NCBI GenBank assembly: GCA_050944015.1
Contig: JBMNQG010000043.1
Location: forward strand, 1-16,617
Direction of reading: 5' to 3'
Length of the DNA: 16,617 nucleotides
DNA from: DUOX01 sp050944015
Lineage (GTDB): Bacteria; Bacillota; Clostridia; Oscillospirales; Oscillospiraceae
Shown: in pieces, positions 6,513-14,235 of the stretch
Layout of the letters: every line of letters starts with the position of its first letter
How positions within the stretch are numbered: the first letter of the stretch is position 1
Program-made: the position numbers and the translations under genes
The notes under the pieces: model-generated
What the model was told of the DNA's origin: nothing
Seen by the model: only the letters and a program-made list of their open reading frames with translations
The model's database searches: none

Positions 6513-8339
6513 TCAGGATAAGGTAAGAACGATTTTTCCTGTATATTTTCCGGGGGCGATTGGCGTTTCAATGCCGTCAACGGTCATCGAAAGCGTTTTG
6601 CCCTCCGCAGCCGCAAGGCTGGCCCCTTCCTCAATGTGCAGGCCTGTGATGTAGGAGGTGCCAGCCACAATCCATTTGCTGCTTCCGTCCAGAGTCACCA
6701 CCACGCCGTTGTTGACGGGTTCGGCTGCCTTCTGGGTGACATTGGTCAGTTCCTGCCAGTTATCGGGGGTTATCTCCGTGACCCCCTCCCGGTAGGACTG
6801 GGAAGCTGCGCTGATGACGCCTGTAACGCTTGCGTTTTTCAGGTTTACCCCTAGGTTCTTGGGTCCCCGCAGCACCTCCGGGTCGTGGCCCGAAAAACCG
6901 GGGTTCTCCCCGTCTCCGGAGGGCCCGCTGTATCCTACGGGGCCTATAACCGTGTCGTGGAACCTGCCCATGCCGGCCCGCTCGGACTTCCGGTACGCCC
7001 TGATATTGCTGGTGGAGTTGAATATATTCCCCTCTACGCTCATATTTGAAAGGTTCAGTATCACGTCGTCCTTTTCCGAAACAGCCGACAGGTCTCTGCC
7101 TTCTATCGGCGTATCCTGCACGCCCACCGGCACGTAATACTTCACGACATCCATGCCGCTCTCCTCTGTATCCATAAGCTGGAGCAGCACGCCTTCCTTA
7201 GACTTCATTGCGCAGTTGTCAATGTCTATGACCGTAGCGGAGCCCTTGACTACGATATTTGCCCGCCCGGTGTCAAACGTGGAATCCCGGATAGTAAACA
7301 CGCTGTTGTCGTCGGACACCGCCATCGCGCCGAACCTGCGTCCCTTGATTACACTGCCGTTGATAACGCTGACCCGGCCTTTCCCCTCCATGCCCATGAG
7401 CAGCACCGGGTAGCCGTAAACGTCCACCACGGAATTGTCGATTATTACCTCGTTGGGGCCTATGCAAAAGGCTCCGTAGCCATGGGCGCGGGGGCCGGAT
7501 AGGGTCAGATGGCAGTTCGTAATTGTCATGCTGACAAATTCGTCGCTGCCGTCAATGGAGCTTATGCCCCAGCCGTTGGTCTTCATCCGGCAGTTTTCGT
7601 ATACTACCCGGGCATTGTCGGTCAGCTGGCAAAGGCGGTTCGACCCTCTCAGCCCTATCTGCCAGCTGAAGCGTCCAAGCCAGTGGGTATCGGGACTGAT
7701 ATTTTGAATGTCGCAGTTTTTAACGGTCACAAGGCTGTTGCCGCCGGCATGTATGGCACAGCGGGTCACGCCGGACAGATTGAATTCGCTGTCTTCAATT
7801 GTAACCTTGCTGTCTCCCAGCACTGTGACTGCCGTGCCCACGCCGGCAAAATCGTTTCCGCCGAAACCTTCAAAATCTATGCGGACATTCTTCACCTCAA
7901 ATTCCGAGTTGTCCACCAGGATGCCGTTGAAAGCCTCGGCTTGAGCGCCTATATAAACGCCCTCCGACTTCTTCTCGGTCACGCTGCCGCCCCAAACGGC
8001 CTCCCGAATGCACTTTTCTTCCGACAGTTTCCCATCCTCAACGCATACGGCGGTGGAGAGCTTGCAGGATATATCATTGAAAAACATGAGCCCCGCGGGC
8101 CTGGTAACATAGCAGTCGGAAACGAAAAGCACCACCCTTCCCGTATATTTGCCGGGCTTTATATCCTTTACTATTCCGTCTACTATAAGCGTCACGGATT
8201 TGCCTTCAGGCGCCAGCACCACTGCCCGCTCGCATATGACAAGTTCCCGGAAGACGACGGTTTTTTCAATCAGCCAGGTACTCTGATAGAGCATTTTTGC
8301 ATCTTCGCTTTTGTTTACAATCTTCACGGTTTTCTCCAT
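6513..8339 (-). CDS. Right-handed beta-helix-like protein with duplicated terminal modules
   Basis: 608 residues of short beta-strand repeats (patterns such as VTIEDSEFNLSG, VTVKNCDI, MTITNCHLTLSG, VIIDNSVVDVYG, FTIRDSTF) typical of pectate-lyase-like right-handed parallel beta-helices. A module is present at both ends: residues about 20-75 (STWLIEKT through VDGIVKDIKPGKYTG) and 554-608 (SKWIVAGT through VDGIETPIAPGKYTG). By eye, 18 of 32 core positions are identical. From memory, modules like this occur in surface-type beta-helix proteins of gut anaerobes. No signal peptide, LPXTG or transmembrane segment is visible, so secretion is unproven. No catalytic motif is recognisable. AGAGAGGTG precedes the ATG, and a promoter lies upstream. 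The protein could be structural, adhesive or carbohydrate-binding; function unknown. Confidence 0.8.
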   Translation of the reverse strand: MEKTVKIVNKSEDAKMLYQSTWLIEKTVVFRELVICERAVVLAPEGKSVTLIVDGIVKDIKPGKYTGRVVLFVSDCYVTRPAGLMFFNDISCKLSTAVCVEDGKLSEEKCIREAVWGGSVTEKKSEGVYIGAQAEAFNGILVDNSEFEVKNVRIDFEGFGGNDFAGVGTAVTVLGDSKVTIEDSEFNLSGVTRCAIHAGGNSLVTVKNCDIQNISPDTHWLGRFSWQIGLRGSNRLCQLTDNARVVYENCRMKTNGWGISSIDGSDEFVSMTITNCHLTLSGPRAHGYGAFCIGPNEVIIDNSVVDVYGYPVLLMGMEGKGRVSVINGSVIKGRRFGAMAVSDDNSVFTIRDSTFDTGRANIVVKGSATVIDIDNCAMKSKEGVLLQLMDTEESGMDVVKYYVPVGVQDTPIEGRDLSAVSEKDDVILNLSNMSVEGNIFNSTSNIRAYRKSERAGMGRFHDTVIGPVGYSGPSGDGENPGFSGHDPEVLRGPKNLGVNLKNASVTGVISAASQSYREGVTEITPDNWQELTNVTQKAAEPVNNGVVVTLDGSSKWIVAGTSYITGLHIEEGASLAAAEGKTLSMTVDGIETPIAPGKYTGKIVLTLS

Positions 8340-8385
8340 ACCGCAACACCTCTCTTCTTAAATCGTCATTTCCACACTTACAAAA

Positions 8386-8413
8386 ACTGTATACCAACTA
8401 AGAATAAAGTCAA
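8386..8413 (-). promoter_or_regulatory. promoter of the beta-helix gene
   Basis: On the minus strand TTGACT (8408-8413) is followed after 16 bases by TACAGT (8386-8391), about 46 bases upstream of the start codon. The -35 is good and the -10 moderate. Confidence 0.5.
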
Positions 8414-8490
8414 GCTTTACGGCACGAAATCTCCAAAGCAAAAACGCACCGCACATGCAACCAAACGCCACGCTTTTGAACTTAATAGGC

Positions 8491-8529
8491 AAAAAAATTG
8501 ACGCAGCTGAGCAAGCAGCTGCGCCAATT
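8491..8529 (-). terminator. terminator of the CNNM/CorC gene pair
   Basis: On the minus strand AATTGgCGCAGCTG and CAGCTGCGtCAATT form a stem of about 14 bp around a CTTGCT loop, followed directly by TTTTTTT. It ends the transcript of the two cation-transporter genes. Confidence 0.92.
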
Positions 8530-8551
8530 CCTTATTATTTATTAGTTTAAT

Positions 8552-9820
8552 TTAATCTTCTTCATCCACAACGGGATGCACTTCCACAAGCACCTTTTCA
8601 ACCCGGAGATTATCCATGCTTAGAACGGTAACGGTGATGTTTTCATAGGTGAAGCTCTGGCTTGGTTCCGGAAAGGCGCCGAACATTTCTATGGTCCAGC
8701 CTCCCACGGTGGAGCTCTCCGATTCAAAACTGTCCTCGTCCCACTCGAGAAGCTCCAAAAATTCCGATATGCTCATGTCTCCGTCTATCTCGTACAGGCC
8801 CTCTCCCCGCTCGATAACATCGGCGGAGATTTCGTCGCTCTCGTCCCATATTTCGCCGACAATCTGTTCCATTACGTCCTCCATGGTGATAACGCCCATG
8901 GCCCCTCCGTATTCGTCGGTAACTATGGCGAGGTGCATTTTGCACTTGCGGAGCTCATTCAATACCCCCGGCAGCTTCATGGTTTTATAGACATAGCAGG
9001 GTTCCATCAGGAGGCTGCGAATGTCCACCACTTCATTGTCCAGCAGCGCCTTGTAAAAGTGGTTCACGTACAGGACTCCTATTATGTTGTCGATACTTTC
9101 CTCGTAAACCGGCAGCCGGGAATAGTGGGAACCGTTTATGGTCTCCAGTATATCCTCCCAGTCGTCCTCAATATCGATGGCCCTCATATCCACCCTTGCG
9201 GTCATGACCTCGCTGGCGGATATATTGGAGAAGTGCAGGGCAGCCTGCAAAAGTTCGGACCGGTCCTCGTCAATTACGCCCTCGTCTTCCACGGTCTCAA
9301 TTATGGACTGGAGCTCCTCAACGGCCGCCTCCTCCTCGTCCTCAATTTCCTCTCCCTTCAACGGGGCGGTTATAAGGCCCACCAGCCCAACCACCACGGC
9401 CACCACCGGCTTTAGCAGCAAGGTCAGGGTGCGTATAATGTAGGCGAACCTGAGAGCCAGCTTGTTGGCGTTTTTCTTAGCCACTATTTTGGGCACAGAC
9501 TCGCCAAAAATAATGATAAGCAACGTGATAATGGCTGTGGCCAGGGCAGTATACTTCTCGCCGCCGATAAGGATAGCAACGACTGAAGCCAGAGAGGATG
9601 CGGTGATATTCACAAGGTTATTGCCTATAAGAATGGCGGACAGAGCGTTGTCATATCTGTTCAGCACCGCGCAGGCCGCCCTGGCAAGATGCGAGCCCGA
9701 CTCAGCGGCGTTTTCAATCCTCAGGCGGTTTGCAGAAGAATAGGCCATTTCCGACGCGGAGAAAAAGCCTGACAGACAGACGCAGGCGAATATGGCTACA
9801 AAGTACCAGACGGGCACCAC
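8552..9820 (-). CDS. CNNM/CorC (DUF21-CBS) family membrane protein, downstream copy
   Basis: 422-residue membrane protein of the CNNM/CorC/MpfA family, thought to export divalent cations such as Mg2+. Residues 1-155 are the DUF21 membrane domain with SASEMA (21-26), GNNLVN (66-71) and the GE--PK signature at 106-111. A CBS pair follows at about 201-324 (nucleotide-sensing), ending in TDEYGGAMGVITMEDVMEQI, then a CorC/HlyC domain at about 338-415. The start is GTG, sharing its first G with the TAG stop of the upstream paralogue. A second GTG follows directly and could be used instead. GGGGGTGAGG upstream is the ribosome site. The one-base overlap implies translational coupling and equal expression, so the two may form a heterodimer. 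Confidence 0.93.
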   Translation of the reverse strand: MVPVWYFVAIFACVCLSGFFSASEMAYSSANRLRIENAAESGSHLARAACAVLNRYDNALSAILIGNNLVNITASSLASVVAILIGGEKYTALATAIITLLIIIFGESVPKIVAKKNANKLALRFAYIIRTLTLLLKPVVAVVVGLVGLITAPLKGEEIEDEEEAAVEELQSIIETVEDEGVIDEDRSELLQAALHFSNISASEVMTARVDMRAIDIEDDWEDILETINGSHYSRLPVYEESIDNIIGVLYVNHFYKALLDNEVVDIRSLLMEPCYVYKTMKLPGVLNELRKCKMHLAIVTDEYGGAMGVITMEDVMEQIVGEIWDESDEISADVIERGEGLYEIDGDMSISEFLELLEWDEDSFESESSTVGGWTIEMFGAFPEPSQSFTYENITVTVLSMDNLRVEKVLVEVHPVVDEED

Positions 9821-11100
9821 TACGCCTCACCCCCTTCCAGGTTTTCCGGGGGCAAAATGCGGGCATTTAGCTTGAGTATCCTGTTTTGAGCCATGCTGGA
9901 TACGGTCACCAGCAGGCCGTTATAGACAAAGCTGCTGCCCTCGTTGGGTATAAGGTCAAACTGCTCGTACGCCCACTTGCCCATGAGCTTGTGCTTGAAG
10001 TCCACAAGCTGAGGGTCCTCAAAGCCCATGAGCTCAAAGGCTTCCTCGATGGGCATGCCAGCGTCAATCTCAAAGCTGCCGTCTTCCAGCCTGACAAAGC
10101 TTTCCACAACCTCGTCGTCTTCATCCCAGATTTCGCCCACAAGCTCCTCCAGGATGTCTTCCACCGTGACTATGCCCAAGGTGCCGCCGTAGTTGTCCGT
10201 CACGACAACCATGTTGAGCTTTTTCTTGCTCATTTCGGACAGCAGCTCGTCAATTTTGGCGCTCTGGGGTACAAAATAGGCGTCATCAAGCAGAGATAAA
10301 AGGTCTGCGTCCTTCCCTTGCTTCAGATAGGCCTTTATGTACCTTCTGATCTGCAGTATGCCTATGATGTTGTCGATACTGTCTCGATACACTGGCAGCC
10401 GGCTGTGTTTCTGTTTTTTTATGAATTCAATGATTTCTTCGGGGCTGTCCTCCACATCGATTGCTGCAATGTCCACCCTGGCTGTAAGCACGCTTTCTAC
10501 GGTGACGTCCCCAAACATTAGAGCCGAATGAACCAGCTCGCCCTTTTCGGAGTCTAACTCCCCTTCATCCTTCATGTTCTCAATGATGTCATACAATTCG
10601 CCTTCGGTAACCGTAACGTCCGGGTCACCTGGAAACAGCTTTGACACGGCGCACCCGATAGCGGAAAGCACGCAGGCTAATGGGGCAAAAATGCGCATTA
10701 AAAAGCACAGCGAGGACGCGGTTGCCAAGGCAATCCGCTCGCTGTATTTCTTCCCTATGCTTTTGGGCAGCATTTCGCCTACAAAAAACACAATAATGGT
10801 TGTGATTACAGTGCTGACAGCCACGACAGACAGGCCCCAAGTCCTAGTTGCCATCACGGTAGCCAGGGCGGCGATAACCAGGTGGACAATATTGGTGCCT
10901 ATCAGTATTGTGGTAATGGCGCGGTCAAAATTGTTGAGAACGTGCATCGCACGTTTGGCACGGCGGTCGCCCCTGTCCAGGTGCATTTTGATTCTGATTT
11001 TGCTGACTGAGGCAAAAGCGGTTTCAGTCATGGCAAAATATACAGCGCACCCTAAAAGTAGTATAATAACAAACCAGGACAACCAACTGCCCTCGTCCAT
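9820..11100 (-). CDS. CNNM/CorC (DUF21-CBS) family membrane protein, upstream copy
   Basis: 426-residue paralogue of the next gene with the same layout. The N-terminal DUF21 domain (about 1-155, with three to four hydrophobic segments) carries TETAFA (25-30), GTNIVH (68-73) and GEMLPK (108-113). A CBS pair spans about 201-325 (TDNYGGTLGIVTVEDILEEL), followed by a CorC/HlyC domain to about 415. The family includes bacterial Mg2+ exporters (CorC, MpfA) and older 'hemolysin' annotations; the exporter role here is by family only. The two copies differ at the pore motifs (GTNIVH versus GNNLVN), consistent with divergence of partner subunits. AGGAGCGG upstream of ATG is the ribosome site. It is first in a two-gene operon with a consensus promoter and no room for an Mg2+ riboswitch. 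Confidence 0.93.
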   Translation of the reverse strand: MDEGSWLSWFVIILLLGCAVYFAMTETAFASVSKIRIKMHLDRGDRRAKRAMHVLNNFDRAITTILIGTNIVHLVIAALATVMATRTWGLSVVAVSTVITTIIVFFVGEMLPKSIGKKYSERIALATASSLCFLMRIFAPLACVLSAIGCAVSKLFPGDPDVTVTEGELYDIIENMKDEGELDSEKGELVHSALMFGDVTVESVLTARVDIAAIDVEDSPEEIIEFIKKQKHSRLPVYRDSIDNIIGILQIRRYIKAYLKQGKDADLLSLLDDAYFVPQSAKIDELLSEMSKKKLNMVVVTDNYGGTLGIVTVEDILEELVGEIWDEDDEVVESFVRLEDGSFEIDAGMPIEEAFELMGFEDPQLVDFKHKLMGKWAYEQFDLIPNEGSSFVYNGLLVTVSSMAQNRILKLNARILPPENLEGGEA

Positions 11101-11139
11101 TTAAGATATCCGCTCCTTTTTAAACCCGATTAATTAATT

Positions 11140-11168
11140 ATTTTATCACGACTATTTGATATCGTCAA
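11140..11168 (-). promoter_or_regulatory. sigma-A promoter of the CNNM/CorC operon
   Basis: On the minus strand TTGACG (11163-11168), a 17-base spacer and TAAAAT (11140-11145) lie 40 bases before the start codon. The predicted leader is about 33 bases, too short for a metal riboswitch. Confidence 0.85.
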
Positions 11169-11224
11169 CTGACATCCCCGGATGCCCCGATGTTTAATAG
11201 TGCCCCAAACGGTGCATAAAAGAG

Positions 11225-11296
11225 AAAAGACTCTTCTTGTTTAATCCTCAACACATATCCATAGAGATATATTGAGAATTGAACGAAGAATCTTTA
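11225..11296 (-). terminator. long imperfect inverted repeat, probable terminator of the rubrerythrin-like gene
   Basis: Matching arm blocks are AAAGA/TCTTT, TCTTC/GAAGA, CTCAA/TTGAG and ATATC/GATAT around the loop at 11260-11265, with internal mismatches. On the minus strand the stem is followed by TCTTTTCTCTTTT. The position, just after the rubrerythrin-like gene, supports a terminator. The length of the arms (about 32 bases) is also compatible with a small MITE-like repeat. Confidence 0.55.
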
Positions 11297-11333
11297 TGAA
11301 TACAATTTCAATTCTATACTGTTTTACAGTCTC

Positions 11334-11855
11334 CTATTCGCTTAGTGACTGCTCTATCATACAGCGAAGCTTTTCCTCATGCTTCGCCTCATCGGCAGCA
11401 ATTTCGTTGAAAAGCGCCGCCAAGTCCTGGTTTTCAGTCTCCTTTGCGGCCTCCATATAGCCCTTGTTTGCTTTTCGCTCATCCAGATAAGCCAGGCGCA
11501 GGGAGCTAAGTATTCCAGACACACTTGGACGAACCTTCGGCGGAGCGTAGCTGTCGCCGGTCAGGAGGAAATATTCCAGCTGCAGCTTTTTCAAATGGGA
11601 GCGTTCATCCACCAGGATGTTCATCAACATCTCGCGAGTCCAGCCCCTGCACTTTCTCGCCAAGTCCGAATAAAAGGCAATTGCCTTGTTCTCCCCGTCC
11701 ATAAAAAGCCGCAGCCTTTCAACATCGGAGCATTTACGCTGGGGACAGGGCTTCTCCCCCGGCTCTTGCTGAGAAGCCGCTTTTTCGCCGGTCACCCTCT
11801 GCCAAACCTTTTCGAAATTTTCCAATCCTCTTAAGAAATCATACTTTTCATCCAT
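11334..11855 (-). CDS. Rubrerythrin-like ferritin-family di-iron protein
   Basis: 173-residue protein with a four-helix ferritin-like fold. Candidate di-iron ligands are placed as in the family: E55, E84 and H87 (ExxH, DERSH), E126, E156 and H159 (ExxH, DEAKH). Family members reduce hydrogen peroxide or store iron, and in anaerobes usually protect against oxygen. The rubredoxin domain of classical rubrerythrin is absent; instead a 45-residue N-terminal extension holds C37 and C42 (CPQRKC). The cytoplasm is the expected site. CAGGAGGT sits 6 bases before ATG. It is divergent from rsmE and monocistronic. It could alternatively be a spore-coat-type or demethoxyubiquinone-like ferritin homologue, but the twin ExxH motifs favour a metal enzyme. 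Confidence 0.82.
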   Translation of the reverse strand: MDEKYDFLRGLENFEKVWQRVTGEKAASQQEPGEKPCPQRKCSDVERLRLFMDGENKAIAFYSDLARKCRGWTREMLMNILVDERSHLKKLQLEYFLLTGDSYAPPKVRPSVSGILSSLRLAYLDERKANKGYMEAAKETENQDLAALFNEIAADEAKHEEKLRCMIEQSLSE

Positions 11856-11909
11856 ACAATAACCTCCTGTATATTAAAATATGCCGGAGGCTCAATCCCC
11901 GTTCACATC

Positions 11910-11938
11910 TTGCACCGAAAAAGGAAATATGAGATAAT
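11910..11938 (+). promoter_or_regulatory. sigma-A promoter of rsmE
   Basis: TTGCAC (11910-11915), a 17-base spacer and GATAAT (11933-11938) lie 32 bases upstream of the ATG, in the space between two divergent genes. Confidence 0.7.
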
Positions 11939-11969
11939 CATTTAACCAAATCCTGAAGGAGGCGCTCAT

Positions 11970-12704
11970 ATGTCCAGATTCTTTGTAGCGGCCAGCAATA
12001 TCGGCAACGGTGCAGCCCTGCTCACAGGCAGCGATGCCCAGCATGTCAAGGTTCTGAGAATGAAGCTGGGCGAAAGACTGGTAATCTGCGACGGCAACGG
12101 CACCGACCATCACTGCCGCATTACTAAGCTCGGCGACGGCCACGTAGAAGCAGAAATACTGGAAACCCGCCCGTGCCCTGCCGAGCCGACGGTAAAGTGC
12201 ACGGTGCTTGCGGGCCTGCCCAAGGGAGAGCGGGCGGATTATCTGGTGCAGAAGTGCACCGAGGTCGGTGCTTCGGAAATAATCTTTTTCATCAGCGAAC
12301 GCTGCGTTTCCCGGCCGGACGGCAAAGGACTGGGAAAAAAACTCATCCGCTGGCAGCGGATTGCCGAGGAGGCGGCCAAGCAGTCGGGAAGGGGCATTAT
12401 TCCCAGGGTATCCGCGCTGGGCAGCTATGTGGAGGCTCTGGACAGGGCGGTAAAATCCGACCTTCTCCTTTTTATGTACGAAACCGGGCAGCGCATAAGC
12501 CTTCGCCAGGCGCTGGAGGACGCAGGCGAGATAAAAACCATATCCGTCATAACCGGGCCGGAGGGGGGGTTTGAACAGTACGAGGCAGACATTGCCGCTG
12601 CTGCAGGAATTAAGCTGTGTTCCATGGGCGAGCGTATCCTCCGCTGCGAAACGGCCCCGGTGGTGGCCCTCTCCGCCATTATGTACGCTACTGGCAACCT
12701 TTAA
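11970..12704 (+). CDS. rsmE: 16S rRNA (uracil-1498-N3)-methyltransferase RsmE
   Basis: 244-residue SPOUT-superfamily methyltransferase that uses S-adenosylmethionine to methylate U1498 in 16S rRNA of the small subunit. The N-terminal PUA-like part carries HVKVLR (25-30). The trefoil-knot catalytic part carries LVQKCTEVG (92-100), the block RWQRIAEEAAKQSGR (127-141), the cofactor loop ITGPEGGF (194-201) and MGERILRCETA (219-229). Length and motifs match the family fully. AAGGAGGCG is placed 7 bases before ATG. In many clostridia rsmE follows prmA; here it stands alone between its own promoter and terminator. Confidence 0.97.
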   Translation: MSRFFVAASNIGNGAALLTGSDAQHVKVLRMKLGERLVICDGNGTDHHCRITKLGDGHVEAEILETRPCPAEPTVKCTVLAGLPKGERADYLVQKCTEVGASEIIFFISERCVSRPDGKGLGKKLIRWQRIAEEAAKQSGRGIIPRVSALGSYVEALDRAVKSDLLLFMYETGQRISLRQALEDAGEIKTISVITGPEGGFEQYEADIAAAAGIKLCSMGERILRCETAPVVALSAIMYATGNL

Positions 12705-12716
12705 ATTGAAAACATC

Positions 12717-12755
12717 CAAGACCGGCAGCTGAAACCACCGGTCTTGATTATTTTT
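12717..12755 (+). terminator. terminator of rsmE
   Basis: CAAGACCGG (12717-12725) pairs perfectly with CCGGTCTTG (12738-12746), followed by ATTATTTTT. Confidence 0.88.
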
Positions 12756-12765
12756 CAGCAGTAAA

Positions 12766-12798
12766 TAAAAAAGCGCACTTCACAAAAGTGAAGTGCGC
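12766..12798 (-). terminator. terminator of tRNA-Gly
   Basis: GCGCACTTCAC (12773-12783) and GTGAAGTGCGC (12788-12798) form a perfect 11-bp stem with a four-base loop. On the minus strand TTTTTT follows, 17 bases beyond the tRNA 3' end. Confidence 0.92.
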
Positions 12799-12814
12799 AA
12801 CCTGCTTGCTATTA

Positions 12815-12890
12815 TGGAGCGGGCGACGAGGCTCGAACTCGCTACCTCCACCTTGGCAAGGTGGCGCTCTACCAGATGAGCTACGCCCGC
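12815..12890 (-). tRNA. tRNA-Gly, anticodon GCC
   Basis: The 76-base cloverleaf has a 7-bp acceptor stem GCGGGCG/CGCCCGC, a D-arm AGCTC..GAGC and the anticodon loop CTTGCCAAG with GCC. The T-arm contains GAGTTCGAGCCTC, the discriminator base is T, and the 3' CCA is encoded. It reads glycine codons GGC and GGU. It stands alone, with its own perfect promoter and strong terminator. Confidence 0.97.
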
Positions 12891-12912
12891 ATCGTTTTAA
12901 AACGCAAGAGGT

Positions 12913-12941
12913 ATTATAATCAAATTAATCTAAGCTGTCAA
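12913..12941 (-). promoter_or_regulatory. perfect consensus promoter of tRNA-Gly
   Basis: On the minus strand TTGACA (12936-12941), exactly 17 bases and TATAAT (12913-12918) lie 22 bases before the mature tRNA 5' end. Both hexamers and the spacing are consensus. Confidence 0.95.
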
Positions 12942-12974
12942 TACCCAATGATAGAAAAAGCGCAAATCATTTAT

Positions 12975-13006
12975 CGCCGGACCAGCACAGCGGATAATGG
13001 CCGGCG
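12975..13006 (-). terminator. weak hairpin after the transglutaminase-like lipoprotein gene
   Basis: CGCCGG-A-CCA (12975-12984) pairs with TGGCCGGCG (12998-13006), leaving a bulged A. On the minus strand it follows the stop of the lipoprotein gene by few bases, but no clean T run comes next, so termination may be inefficient or factor-dependent. Confidence 0.4.
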
Positions 13007-13014
13007 GGCGCCGC

Positions 13015-14181
13015 TTAATGCTGCGCCGCCACTAAATCGTAGTAATTCAAGCTCCCATCGCAGGCGGGGTATGCCGTTTTATCCCACCAGTAATGGCCAA
13101 AAATCTTTTCATCGTTCAGTAGGATAGACTCGCCCATCCCCCTGGATTTTACCTGGGACACGTCCACATGATAGTAGCTGTCCCCAAGTTTGACCATGTT
13201 CCACACATGCTCAATATTGTCCATGCGGCCGCGGACCACCCTGCAATCTATGCCCTCAACCATGCAAAGGGCAAGAAAAGCCATGGCCATTCCCTCGCTG
13301 TCCGCCGTTTTTTGAATAAGAGCCCCATAAGCCGTAGTGCCAAGATTCCTTCCATTCTGGGACTTCGTATTTTTGTTGCTTGAAAGGTCGGGGTCATACT
13401 GGCACTCCTCCGCCAGCAGAGAGCTTATTTCTATCACCTTATTGGCGGGAGAATCTCCTCTTATCCCGGCGGCATAATCCGACGCCGCAGCAATAAGACT
13501 GTCTTTCATGCCCGCCAGCTTTTTGGGATTAAATCCGTAGTCGAAGCTGAACTCAAAGATTTTTTCCATCCCGCTGTCGGGATAAGTGTTTATCTGGACT
13601 TCGGGCAATATCGTGAATTTAAGCGGATTTTTATAATAAATCTCCTGGACATACTCCTTCATTGTATCGGCGTCGGTTATGATGGTGTTCATCTTGATGC
13701 ACAAATATCTCTTATATGCAGCCATTGCATCTTCAAGGCATTCCATGGCCTGGCTGTTGCTGTTTACGCCTACAATGGCCTCCACCTCGTCTCGGCTGCG
13801 CTTGTAGGTAATGTAAATATCCGCCTCATAATAGGATATTATCTGGCTCAAATCATAGGATATGTAGTCAATGCTGTATGCACCCAAGGCGGTGGCAGCC
13901 TTGACCTCCCAGCAGGCTTTGGACAGGTCGTCGCTTATGCTGCCGCTGTAATTGTTGAATTTAAGCTGGCCATGCTCTTCATGGCCCGCCACCAGGGCGG
14001 CAATTTCCCTTTTCATGGAGAAATAGTCGCTTATTCCCTCCTGAGAGTTCTCTGCGTCATCCTGCCTGTTATCTTCATACCTGTTTATGACAAGGTATTC
14101 CTTTTCCAACATGGAAGCACAGCCGGCGCTGACAAGCATCAGCGCCAGAATCAATACCATGGCGGTAAGTCTCTTTATCAT
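13015..14181 (-). CDS. Lipoprotein with transglutaminase-like fold, catalytic Cys replaced by Ser
   Basis: 388-residue exported lipoprotein. The signal peptide ends in the lipobox VSAGC (lipidated C21), so it is anchored on the outer face of the membrane. The C-terminal part (about 280-345) matches the transglutaminase-like core: TAYGALIQKTADSEGMA, then IDCRVVRG, EHVWNMV and YYHVDVS. In active members the first block reads roughly AYGAL---AVCEGYA; here the Cys position is Ser295, while His325 and Asp340 of the triad remain. The protein is therefore probably non-catalytic or altered. Residues 50-260 are not recognised and contain helical stretches. AAGGGAGG precedes the ATG. It is last in a minus-strand gene cluster, 54 bp after the LUD-domain gene. 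Confidence 0.82.
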   Translation of the reverse strand: MIKRLTAMVLILALMLVSAGCASMLEKEYLVINRYEDNRQDDAENSQEGISDYFSMKREIAALVAGHEEHGQLKFNNYSGSISDDLSKACWEVKAATALGAYSIDYISYDLSQIISYYEADIYITYKRSRDEVEAIVGVNSNSQAMECLEDAMAAYKRYLCIKMNTIITDADTMKEYVQEIYYKNPLKFTILPEVQINTYPDSGMEKIFEFSFDYGFNPKKLAGMKDSLIAAASDYAAGIRGDSPANKVIEISSLLAEECQYDPDLSSNKNTKSQNGRNLGTTAYGALIQKTADSEGMAMAFLALCMVEGIDCRVVRGRMDNIEHVWNMVKLGDSYYHVDVSQVKSRGMGESILLNDEKIFGHYWWDKTAYPACDGSLNYYDLVAAQH

Positions 14182-14235
14182 GCCGTGCCTCCCTTAGCAA
14201 AAATCGCAAAGCTCGATAACTATTGTTCCGAAACC

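Noticed and set aside
7509..8501. 330-codon open frame on the plus strand
   Set aside because: It lies antisense to the beta-helix gene, has no ribosome site and reads as low-similarity composition; the minus-strand frame has clear beta-helix repeats and start signals.
11101..11170. Mg2+ riboswitch (M-box) before the CNNM/CorC operon
   Set aside because: A consensus promoter lies only 40 bases from the start codon, leaving no room for such a structure.
11868..11895. TTGAGC-16-TATACA as promoter of the rubrerythrin-like gene
   Set aside because: The -10 would abut the ribosome binding site, so the transcript would start inside it; no better candidate was found.
11892..12719. 275-codon open frame on the minus strand
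   Set aside because: Antisense to rsmE, which matches its family along its full length.
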